39,493 nt of DNA from an uncultured bacterium (GTDB lineage Bacteria; Verrucomicrobiota; Kiritimatiellia; RFP12; UBA1067), in contig CADCCW010000026.1 of the NCBI GenBank assembly GCA_902800055.1, forward strand, positions 1 to 39,493. The letters run 5' to 3'. Position 1 is the first letter of the stretch. Every line of letters begins with the position of its first letter. The position numbers were made by a program, and so were the translations under genes. This document shows, one piece after another, positions 33,824 through 39,493 of the stretch. The notes under the pieces are model-generated. The model saw only the letters and a program-made list of their open reading frames with translations. It searched no databases and was not told the origin of the DNA.

Positions 33824-34916
33824 CGAAGCGGAACTCCGTCGTCGAGCGGTAGGTCTCGCCGGGGCGGACGAACGTCGTCGGCCACTTCGGGCGGTTGGGC
33901 GAGTCCGGCGCGTGCTGGGTCTCGAGCGCGCAGCCGCAGCGGAACGAGAGGTGCTCGCCGCCCTTCGCCTTCTGGTCGTAGCTCGCCCAGTTGGCGGTGT
34001 AGACCTGCAGGCAGGGCTCGGTGGTCCAGACCTCGACGAAGCGTCCGTTGAGCGGGCAGGAGAGGCGACCGGCGCGGATGAGCGAGCGCGGCTTGCGGCC
34101 CGTCGCCATCTCGCCCTTGTCGAGCACCCAGCAATGGTCGTAGCCCTTGCCGATCTCGAGGTCGCGGTCGGGCGCGTTGATCCGCTCGCCGATGCGCCGC
34201 GCGCGGCGGAAGTCGAACGGCGTCGAGGCGACGGCCTTGACCTTGCCGGTGGGGATCTGGCCCGGGTCGGTGGGCAGGTAGTTCTTCGCGGCGATCTCGA
34301 GGTCATGGTCCTCGATGGTTCCGCCGGCCTCGCCCTTGAAGTTGAAGTAGACGTGCTGAGTCATGTTGATCGGCGTCGTCTTGTCGGTCGTCGCCTCGTA
34401 GTCGACGCGCCAGACGTTGTCCTTGGTGAGCGTGTACGTGACCTTCGCCTCTACCCGCCCCGGGAATCCCTCGTCGCCGTCGGGCGAGACGTGGGTGAAT
34501 ACGATGCCGACATTGGATCCTTCCACGAACGGCGCCGCCTTCCACACATACGCGTCCCAGCCGCGCGCGCCGCCGTGCAGGTTGCAGCCGATGCCGCCCG
34601 GGGCGTTGTTGAGCGCCGGCAGCTTGATCCGCCTGCCGTCCAGCTTGAAGACGCCGTTGGCGATGCGGTTGCCGTAGCGGCCGATGATGCAGCCCCAGTA
34701 GGGGTCGCCGCCGTCCCAGCCGGCCGGCGAGTCGAAGCCGACGACCACGTCCTCAAGCCTGCCGCGGCGGTCGGGCGTGAAAAGACGGACGATCTTGCCG
34801 CCGTAGTCGGAGACCTCCATCACCACTCCGCCAGCTCCGCGCAGGGTGTATATCTTCGCCTTTTCCCCATACTTCGTGGTTCCGAAGCTGGCCGACTTGA
34901 ACGATGGCTTTTTCAT
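33813..34916 (-). CDS. galM: Aldose 1-epimerase
   Basis: This 367-residue galactose mutarotase interconverts alpha and beta anomers of aldoses. Landmarks are DVVVGFDSPAGWDGGDPYWG, CIIGRYGNRIANGVFKLDG, NMTQHVYFNFKG with its catalytic His, and LSFRCGCALETQHAPDSPN with the catalytic Glu. The ATG at 34916 (MKKPSFKSASFGTTKYG) is chosen because a longer frame adds 15 unrelated residues. This ATG is 9 nt past TATAAT with no Shine-Dalgarno sequence. It co-runs with rnhC, which overlaps its end. No sugar transporter or galactose pathway genes are nearby. Confidence 0.95.
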   Translation of the reverse strand: MKKPSFKSASFGTTKYGEKAKIYTLRGAGGVVMEVSDYGGKIVRLFTPDRRGRLEDVVVGFDSPAGWDGGDPYWGCIIGRYGNRIANGVFKLDGRRIKLPALNNAPGGIGCNLHGGARGWDAYVWKAAPFVEGSNVGIVFTHVSPDGDEGFPGRVEAKVTYTLTKDNVWRVDYEATTDKTTPINMTQHVYFNFKGEAGGTIEDHDLEIAAKNYLPTDPGQIPTGKVKAVASTPFDFRRARRIGERINAPDRDLEIGKGYDHCWVLDKGEMATGRKPRSLIRAGRLSCPLNGRFVEVWTTEPCLQVYTANWASYDQKAKGGEHLSFRCGCALETQHAPDSPNRPKWPTTFVRPGETYRSTTEFRFGAV

Positions 34917-34925
34917 GGTGACAGT

Positions 34926-34934
34926 ATTATACCA
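34926..34934 (-). promoter_or_regulatory. Extended -10 promoter of galM-rnhC
   Basis: TGGTATAAT on the minus strand, 9 nt before ATG 34916; no clear -35. Confidence 0.8.
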
Positions 34935-35014
34935 TAAATCGCGGCGCGGCATCGCGACCACGACCAGATTCGTGCAGTCTCGGAGAAAGAGCGCGACGTA
35001 ACTACAATTTCTCT

Positions 35015-35052
35015 CTCGAACTCGCGACTCGAACTTGTCTCGAACTCGAACT
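35015..35052. repeat. Four copies of CTCGAACT
   Basis: CTCGAACT occurs at 35015-35022, 35028-35035, 35039-35046 and 35045-35052, the last two overlapping. Spacing is 13, 11 and 6 nt, so it is a loose rather than a strict tandem array. Confidence 0.8.
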
Positions 35053-35072
35053 TCCCGCTCATCCTCTTTCTT

Positions 35073-35099
35073 AATCCTGACAATCCTGTTAATCCTGTC
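35073..35099. repeat. Three tandem 9-bp AATCCTGNN units
   Basis: AATCCTGAC, AATCCTGTT and AATCCTGTC follow each other without gaps, 8 nt from the AbiEii stop. Similar AATCCTG repeats recur in intergenic DNA of various environmental bacteria from memory; only a genome-wide count would prove that here. Confidence 0.85.
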
Positions 35100-35106
35100 T
35101 AAAGAC

Positions 35107-35937
35107 CTACAACTCCACCTTGATCATATCGACTAACGAATTGAAATACTCCTGGCTCCAGATGTCGAGGCATGAAGTATCCTTTAGGAACGGACGGACA
35201 TCGTCGCTCGCTGCCTTGAAGTCTATTGTAGCAATGCGCTTCCTAAACGCGGCAATGAGTGCTTCGCGCGAAGAAAGATCGGTATCGGGGGCGGACTCCT
35301 TGCCCCGCTCCACAAGGTGACCCAAATGGCAGGCGTAGCCATTCCTCACATACCACTCAAGATCGTACCAGTCGCGTCCCTTGGTTCGCGTGCGCCAGGC
35401 ACGGAAAAGAGCAGCGCTGACCTTTCCGGCAAACAAATCGCCAATCGAATAGGCACGAATCCAGCGCGACACCGGCTTGACCAACAGCTTTTGTTCTGTT
35501 GAAAAGCCCGGCGGCGGTTCAATGTCAACCTCGATCTTGACCTTGATCTGCTTTTGCGTCGTGAAACCGATTCTGAACACCTCGGACGATTCCTTGAGAA
35601 ACGCACTCTCCACGGACGACGGCCGCCCCTTGTGCTTCAACTGTATCTCCACCTCCTTCCCCGCAAGAGCGAACTCCTCCTTTATCGCAGGAAAGTACGA
35701 CTCGAAATCAAACGAGGGGTCTGGCTCGAGAAGAGAAAAATCCATGTCCTCGGAGAATCGTTCCATTCCGTAGAAGAGGTGCAGGCACGTTCCGCCGTAG
35801 AACGCCGCCTTCTCAAAGAATCCGCCTCTTGCAAGTCCCGCCAGCGCAATCAGCTGCATTACTTCCTGCTGAACGGCAACCCGCTCTGCAGCAGTCTGCG
35901 GTGCGTAACTTTCTACCATAGAATCGTAGAGCGTCAT
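35107..35937 (-). CDS. abiEii: AbiEii/AbiGii-type nucleotidyltransferase toxin
   Basis: This 276-residue toxin is of the type IV AbiE toxin-antitoxin/abortive infection system, a DNA polymerase beta-like nucleotidyltransferase. Family motifs are FYGGTCLHLFYGMERFSEDM followed by DFSL (Gly48-Gly49, Asp64, Asp66) and, in the middle, SIGDLFAGKVSAALFRAWRT followed by RTKGRDWYDLEWY. These correspond to the nucleotide-binding and invariant Lys/Asp regions. It starts at ATG 35937, overlapping the antitoxin stop (ATGA). Base composition is clearly lower in GC than the bulk of the window, suggesting acquisition. Confidence 0.94.
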   Translation of the reverse strand: MTLYDSMVESYAPQTAAERVAVQQEVMQLIALAGLARGGFFEKAAFYGGTCLHLFYGMERFSEDMDFSLLEPDPSFDFESYFPAIKEEFALAGKEVEIQLKHKGRPSSVESAFLKESSEVFRIGFTTQKQIKVKIEVDIEPPPGFSTEQKLLVKPVSRWIRAYSIGDLFAGKVSAALFRAWRTRTKGRDWYDLEWYVRNGYACHLGHLVERGKESAPDTDLSSREALIAAFRKRIATIDFKAASDDVRPFLKDTSCLDIWSQEYFNSLVDMIKVEL

Positions 35938-36569
35938 GAGAACATCCTTTCCAATGCCTTCATCAAAAGCGGCTTATGTCCGCACTCCGCCATTTCTTTC
36001 AAAACCGCCTTGTCCGGACTTCCGAACGCGTCGAAATCAAAGCGTATGTCGTCCGCCAGAAACGACCTTAGCGAATCGGGCGACGAGATTCGCAGGTTGG
36101 ATCTCGACAAGAGCAAATCGCCAAGCGCCTTTTCCGGCGATGCAATGAGGAAGCCCCCTTCTCCAGTATTCAGAGTTCTAATCCCTATCGGAAACCAGTT
36201 CCCGGGTACCGTACGATACGAGAAAGCCCCGAGCGGCGTTGCATACCGCTTCGCACGCTTTGCACAAGCCGACATCGTCTCGTCCACGCGTTCGGGGATG
36301 AGTCCATACATCGAAAGTGCCGTCTCAAACGACACGTACGACGGACTGTACAATGCATTCGCGATAACACGCAAATCAAGATCACGACCGCTGATTCTTG
36401 GCGAAAGGCAATAAAGGCCACGCTTTATACGGACAAGACTGCCTTCATCCACAAGTGCTGCGATTTTGGCAAGCACAGCCGAATAGTCACCCAATTCACC
36501 CGCGATAACATCGGTGGTGAACGGTACAGCGCCAAACTTCAGCAACCTTTCTCTTTGCAGAACATCCAC
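35934..36569 (-). CDS. abiEi: AbiEi-type antitoxin/transcriptional regulator
   Basis: This 211-residue partner of AbiEii has an N-terminal winged helix (about residues 10-60; VIAGELGDYSAVLAKIAALV, GSLVRIKRGLYCLSPR) and the AbiEi C-terminal domain (YVSFETALSMYGLIPERVDE, then GFLIASPEKALGDLLLSR). The family antitoxin binds inverted repeats in its promoter and represses the pair. The start is GTG 36569 with AGGAG ten nt upstream. The gene has lower GC than the rest of the window, like its toxin partner. Confidence 0.92.
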   Translation of the reverse strand: MDVLQRERLLKFGAVPFTTDVIAGELGDYSAVLAKIAALVDEGSLVRIKRGLYCLSPRISGRDLDLRVIANALYSPSYVSFETALSMYGLIPERVDETMSACAKRAKRYATPLGAFSYRTVPGNWFPIGIRTLNTGEGGFLIASPEKALGDLLLSRSNLRISSPDSLRSFLADDIRFDFDAFGSPDKAVLKEMAECGHKPLLMKALERMFS

Positions 36570-36602
36570 AGATAATCAACTCCTACTTGATTGACTGCGC
36601 AT

Positions 36603-36632
36603 ATTCTACCAAAAATAGCGCTTCCACGTCAA
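36603..36632 (-). promoter_or_regulatory. Promoter of the abiEi-abiEii unit
   Basis: TTGACG (36632-36627) and TAGAAT (36608-36603) with an 18-nt spacer and TGG before the -10 box. The leader to GTG 36569 is about 27 nt. Confidence 0.7.
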
Positions 36633-36710
36633 CCCCCTCCTCGCATCAAACTGGTCTATTTCCTTCCACCCCGATTCGCTATCAGACGCGTGAAATGTCG
36701 TTTTAGATTA

Positions 36711-37883
36711 TCAGTCCTTGATTGACCATCTCCACACGGTGAACGAAAGCGGAATCAGAAGCAAGAACCCCACAAAGGCAAAAAACTTGTTTGGGAAACG
36801 GCTTGCATCAAAAGGCATGCCTGGATGACACTTGAGCGATTCCATCAGTCCAATCTGATAGCCGCTCACCCCGCGCCCATATCCAGTCAGCCGCTTGAGG
36901 ACACGCCCATTCGCGCCGAGGATTAGCAGGTCGTGCGTCTTGATCCCCTTGAAATCCACATAGGTGATGTCGCTGGCGGGTATTTCCGTGCGCTCAACAT
37001 GACGACCCCACCACTGCGACTGCTCAATGATGAGCTTCCCGTCCGCGACACGGATGCGTTCATGCGACGAGAACGCAAAAGCGACGCTGGCCATAAGGGC
37101 CAGCATACAGACCGCAAAGGCCAGTGGATGCGCAAGGCACAGACGTCGCGCACCGGCGCGGCTTTGGAGCGGATATCCTGCCGCACGCCTCGCGATGCAA
37201 GCGCAGAAATAGTCCTGCACGTGCTGCATAAGAAAAGGCCCGAACCTGACAACAGACCCATGGGCGTTCTCGACGACGATCTCACGCACCGTCTCACCAT
37301 GTCCGACAAGTTCCGTGCGTGTGCGCTCTTCTACAAATGCACTCGTTTCAGATGAAAGCCGGAACGAGGCACAACGTGCAAATGGCCCCAATCCAGACTC
37401 GTACTCACCGCCCTGCGCAGAAAGCCTTAGAACCGTCCGTCCAAACGCTTCACACATAAGTCCAGCCGTCGCAAGCACAGTCGGAATTGCAGCCAGTATG
37501 GCACGTCCCCAATCGCCACCCTTGGCATTCTCATAGGCTCCGTAGCCAAGCATGCCCGCAAAGCACAGCAGGAAGGTCAAGAGCGGCAAACTGCGATGCA
37601 GATAGACAATGCGGTCTTCCCATAGACCGTCTGACGTTACGACACCAGCCTGGACAATGACACCGCGCGGCGGTTCTCCAGGTTCTTTTTGCGCCGCCTC
37701 GCGCTGGACCTGCCGCTTGAGCGAATGGCGTTTGCCACACGACCGGCATAGCATCATATCGGTGCGGACATCGATGTCCTTGAGCGCAATTTCAGCGCCG
37801 CAATCCGGGCAACGGTACTCCTTTCGACGCACCGTGGCAAAAGCAGCATTGCTTTTCCGCCTTCCGCACATCCTCACTTTCAT
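36711..37883 (-). CDS. Zinc-ribbon polytopic membrane protein of unknown function
   Basis: This 390-residue protein has an N-terminal zinc ribbon, CPDC at Cys25/Cys28 and CRSC at Cys46/Cys49. Two helices follow (about 96-115, LLTFLLCFAGMLGYGAY; 122-142). A soluble middle part comes next, then a third helix near 260-280 (LAFAVCMLALMASVAFAF), another soluble part with PASDITYVDFKGIKTHDLLI, and a C-terminal helix (FFAFVGFLLLIPLSFTVW). The PH-like soluble part resembles membrane bPH-domain proteins, but I do not recognise a family. The start ATG 37883 overlaps the YkgJ-like stop (ATGA); the longer in-frame start would overlap that gene by over 120 nt and is rejected. Confidence 0.78.
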   Translation of the reverse strand: MKVRMCGRRKSNAAFATVRRKEYRCPDCGAEIALKDIDVRTDMMLCRSCGKRHSLKRQVQREAAQKEPGEPPRGVIVQAGVVTSDGLWEDRIVYLHRSLPLLTFLLCFAGMLGYGAYENAKGGDWGRAILAAIPTVLATAGLMCEAFGRTVLRLSAQGGEYESGLGPFARCASFRLSSETSAFVEERTRTELVGHGETVREIVVENAHGSVVRFGPFLMQHVQDYFCACIARRAAGYPLQSRAGARRLCLAHPLAFAVCMLALMASVAFAFSSHERIRVADGKLIIEQSQWWGRHVERTEIPASDITYVDFKGIKTHDLLILGANGRVLKRLTGYGRGVSGYQIGLMESLKCHPGMPFDASRFPNKFFAFVGFLLLIPLSFTVWRWSIKD

Positions 37884-38230
37884 TTCGATATTCCCCTTCT
37901 CGTCTTTGCCTTCGCCAATGCTGGACATACCTCCGCCGAATCTGGGTTTGACCATTCGGACGGGAAGGTTCGGCACTTCTCGGGCTTCACGGAATTGATG
38001 CGACAAAGGTTGTCGTCGGTCAAGTAGACGCAGGAGCCGTCCGGCCGACTCTTGAGGACGAGGCTCTTCCGGTCGGGCGCGACTTCGGTCTCACGCTCAA
38101 TGAATTCCGTTTCGTCCATTCCAAGAAACGCCGCGATGCGCGCGATCTCCGCGTCCGAAACGCGCACAATCCCGTCCTTTATGCGGCAGCACGCCCCGCA
38201 CATTCGGCACTTGAAACCATCCCGCTCCAT
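37880..38230 (-). CDS. YkgJ-family cysteine cluster protein
   Basis: This is a 116-residue protein with the cysteine cluster CRMCGACCR at the N-terminus (Cys8, Cys11, Cys14, Cys15), then YLTDDNLCRINSVKPEKCRT and a further Cys near the C-terminus, the YkgJ/UPF0153 zinc- or iron-binding pattern. The biochemical role is not established. The start at ATG 38230 is supported by AGGAG ten bases before; a longer start would add 28 unsupported residues. It is 40 nt after the superoxide dismutase stop and overlaps the next gene by ATGA. Confidence 0.9.
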   Translation of the reverse strand: MERDGFKCRMCGACCRIKDGIVRVSDAEIARIAAFLGMDETEFIERETEVAPDRKSLVLKSRPDGSCVYLTDDNLCRINSVKPEKCRTFPSEWSNPDSAEVCPALAKAKTRRGISK

Positions 38231-38247
38231 GCGAAATCTCCTACAAC

Positions 38248-38266
38248 TCCGCGGCAGATGCGCCGC
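38248..38266. repeat. Palindromic element copy 1, right after sodB stop
   Basis: TCCGCGGCAGATGCGCCGC contains the inverted arms GCGGC/GCCGC. A near-identical copy lies at 38988-39006 on the other side of sodB. The similarity continues loosely for another about 15 nt (CGCCGC-CA-GTCTGC). Confidence 0.65.
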
Positions 38267-38270
38267 GCAG

Positions 38271-38969
38271 TCAGTCTGCCGCAAAGCGGCGGGAGGCGGA
38301 CGTCCAGTCGACATGCCTTTCGACGACGGCCTTGGCGTATGCCGCGCGCTGGTTCTGCCAGTCGAGGTAGTACGCGTGCTCCCAGACGTCTACGACAAGA
38401 AGCGGCTTGACGCCGGCGAGCCCGAAAGGCGTGTCGGCGTTCGCCGTCGATTCGACGGAGAGCTTTCCGTCCTTCGCGACGAGCCACGCCCAGCCGCTTC
38501 CGAAACGCTTCACCGCGGCGTCCGCAAGCGCGGTCATGCATGCGTCGAGGGATCCGAAAGCCGCGTCGACCGCCGCCTTGAGCGCGGACGACGGTTCGCC
38601 GCCCTTTCCTTCCGGCGCGAGCGAGTTCCAGTAGAAGTCGTGGTTCCACGCCTGCGCCGCGTTGTTGAATATGGCGGAATCGCCCGCAGCGCGCGATACG
38701 ACGACGATCTCGCCGAGCGAAAGCCCTTCGTACTTCGTTCCCGCGACAAGTCCCTTAAGCGTGGTGACGTAGCCTGCGTGATGCTTGCCGTAGTGGAACG
38801 AAATCGTCCTGGACGAAATCGTCGGCTCCAGGGCGTTGTCGGCATAGGGCAGAGGCGAAAGCGTAATCTCGTTCATTGTTCGTGTTCCTTTCGGTAGTGA
38901 GTTGCCGAACGCGGACAGGGCCGCGCACGCCGCCCCTCCGCAAAACAGCCGTCTTGTTGTCGTTGTCAT
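38271..38969 (-). CDS. sodB: Iron-type superoxide dismutase with Tat-like signal peptide
   Basis: This 232-residue protein begins MTTTTRRLFCGGAACAALSA, a twin-arginine-like signal. The SOD core starts near residue 32 (MNEITLSPLPYADNALEP). Metal ligands are visible: His59 (SFHYGKHHAGY), His110 (NHDFYW), Asp194 and His198 (VVDVWEHAYYLDW). Gln106 in FNNAAQAWNH is the Fe-type marker. It dismutates superoxide, here apparently outside the cytoplasm. The ATG at 38969 is 6 nt after a TATAAT, like other leaderless starts here. An internal start at the core (MNEI, with AAAGGA upstream) would give a cytosolic form of about 201 residues, so both products are possible. Confidence 0.95.
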   Translation of the reverse strand: MTTTTRRLFCGGAACAALSAFGNSLPKGTRTMNEITLSPLPYADNALEPTISSRTISFHYGKHHAGYVTTLKGLVAGTKYEGLSLGEIVVVSRAAGDSAIFNNAAQAWNHDFYWNSLAPEGKGGEPSSALKAAVDAAFGSLDACMTALADAAVKRFGSGWAWLVAKDGKLSVESTANADTPFGLAGVKPLLVVDVWEHAYYLDWQNQRAAYAKAVVERHVDWTSASRRFAAD

Positions 38970-39493
38970 GCGCACATTATACCAAAATCCGCGGCAAATG
39001 CGCCGCACACCCGTCTGCAGGAGCGCAAACGAATTGGCGCACTGTTTATGAAATCACGGATCGGCAGATTGGTTCCATCTATCTGAGGAATCGCCCGCGA
39101 CGTGCCGGCCCACAGAAATCTGGACTCAAGATTCCTGATACCAATCGCACAAAGCCAAAGCAAGCCGATGATTGCCGAAATCACCGACATGATTAATGCA
39201 ACACCAACAATATCCCATATCCACTGGTGCTTCATTCTTGACCGCATCCACATTGCCGTCGGCGCGTCGGTTTCAGGATTCAAAACTGCAGTGCCATCTG
39301 GAAACTTGTACGCCCAATAAAGAGGATCTCTTCTATCGCACCAGAGGAAGAGCCCCGAGGAGCAGATCGCGCCGAGGGTGTCGCAAAGGATGTCCTTCTG
39401 CGCGTCCCATACGTCGCCCTGCGAGCCGAGGAACGCCGCACCCGCCTCCCCTCCGTCGACAACCGCGTACCACCACTCGACAAGCTCCCAGAT
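38966..39493 (-). CDS. DUF2238 (YjdF-like) membrane protein, 5' end missing
   Basis: The frame enters from the right edge and ends with TGA at 38966, giving about 175 residues of the C-terminal part. IWELVEWWYAVVDGGEAGAA, then FLGSQGDVWDAQKDI and a membrane helix match the C-terminal half of DUF2238/YjdF-type integral membrane proteins, whose role is unknown. A second helix is at DIVGVALIMSVISAIIGLLWL. The last about 50 residues are not family-like and cross the sodB promoter. The stop overlaps the sodB start as ATGA. The 3' third has lower GC than its surroundings. Confidence 0.75.
   Translation of the reverse strand: MWELVEWWYAVVDGGEAGAAFLGSQGDVWDAQKDILCDTLGAICSSGLFLWCDRRDPLYWAYKFPDGTAVLNPETDAPTAMWMRSRMKHQWIWDIVGVALIMSVISAIIGLLWLCAIGIRNLESRFLWAGTSRAIPQIDGTNLPIRDFINSAPIRLRSCRRVCGAFAADFGIMCA
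38976..38984 (-). promoter_or_regulatory. Extended -10 promoter of the sodB unit
   Basis: TGGTATAAT on the minus strand, 6 nt before ATG 38969. It lies inside the end of the preceding DUF2238 reading frame. Confidence 0.78.
38988..39006. repeat. Palindromic element copy 2, upstream of sodB
   Basis: TCCGCGGCAAATGCGCCGC differs from copy 1 by one base. The two copies are in the same orientation, 740 nt apart, flanking sodB and its promoter. Confidence 0.65.

Larger units (their letters stand above)
34935..35106. other. Intergenic stretch between the AbiE pair and galM
   Basis: No gene is visible. It holds two short repeat blocks (reported separately) and a stretch of mixed composition. It is the longest non-coding gap in the window and marks the right edge of the high-GC core before the lower-GC AbiE locus. 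Confidence 0.7.

Noticed and set aside
37884..38006. Longer N-terminus of the zinc-ribbon membrane protein
   Set aside because: It would overlap the YkgJ-like gene by more than 120 nt; the ATGA overlap at 37883 is the usual arrangement here.
38231..38270. Hairpin between sodB and the ykgJ-like gene as a terminator
   Set aside because: The stem is only about 5-6 bp and no T-run follows, so I list the sequence only as a repeat element.

Overview
This window is a dense, GC-rich bacterial chromosome segment. All of the roughly 39 protein-coding loci I can support lie on the minus strand, so transcription runs from high to low coordinates. I see no rRNA, tRNA, CRISPR array, insertion sequence or prophage. 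Gene content suggests an anaerobic, probably gut-type member of the PVC group, most likely an uncultured Kiritimatiellota/Verrucomicrobiota lineage. The hints are a fermentative Na+-pump decarboxylase with GTP-PEPCK, a HydG-type radical SAM enzyme, a very large secreted C10 peptidase with beta-helix and InlB-like parts, and several lipoproteins. This placement is inference; no 16S gene or marker phylogeny is available here.

Layout in transcription order (right to left). (1) 39493-36711: partial DUF2238 membrane protein, Fe superoxide dismutase with a Tat-like signal, YkgJ-type cysteine-cluster protein, zinc-ribbon membrane protein. (2) 36632-35107: a lower-GC AbiEi/AbiEii toxin-antitoxin pair, followed by a repeat-bearing intergenic stretch. 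(3) 34934-32780: galM and rnhC. (4) 32787-25956: giant C10 peptidase, recA, secreted protein. (5) 25926-24368: HydG-like radical SAM protein. (6) 24349-20204: periplasmic coiled-coil protein, acyltransferase, solute-binding protein, RlmI-like methyltransferase. (7) 20211-13846: scpA, scpB, LysM lipoprotein, small membrane protein, LysM protein, purD, yycJ-like, apbE. (8) 13841-11399: cysteine desulfurase, small lipoprotein, htpX. (9) 11342-8649: rplU, rpmA, pckG (broken by a 46-bp tandem duplication), miaA (compact, no normal start). (10) 7993-1: TPR protein, LolA-like protein, AsmA-like protein with 11-residue repeats, glgP, beta-CASP nuclease, hisI, and the gamma and (partial) alpha subunits of a Na+-pump decarboxylase.

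The most striking global signal is a recurrent promoter of the form TGGTATAAT (extended -10). It sits at the head of every one of these ten transcription units. In six of them the hexamer ends only 6-9 nt before the start codon with no Shine-Dalgarno sequence, which predicts leaderless mRNAs. In three cases the TAA stop codon of the upstream gene is part of the TATAAT box of the next unit. Other points worth checking are the frameshifting duplication in pckG, a HydG homologue whose auxiliary-cluster CX2C is CX2G, a MiaA lacking its central insertion, a HisI with altered metal-site acidic residues, and an apolipoprotein-like 11-mer repeat tail.
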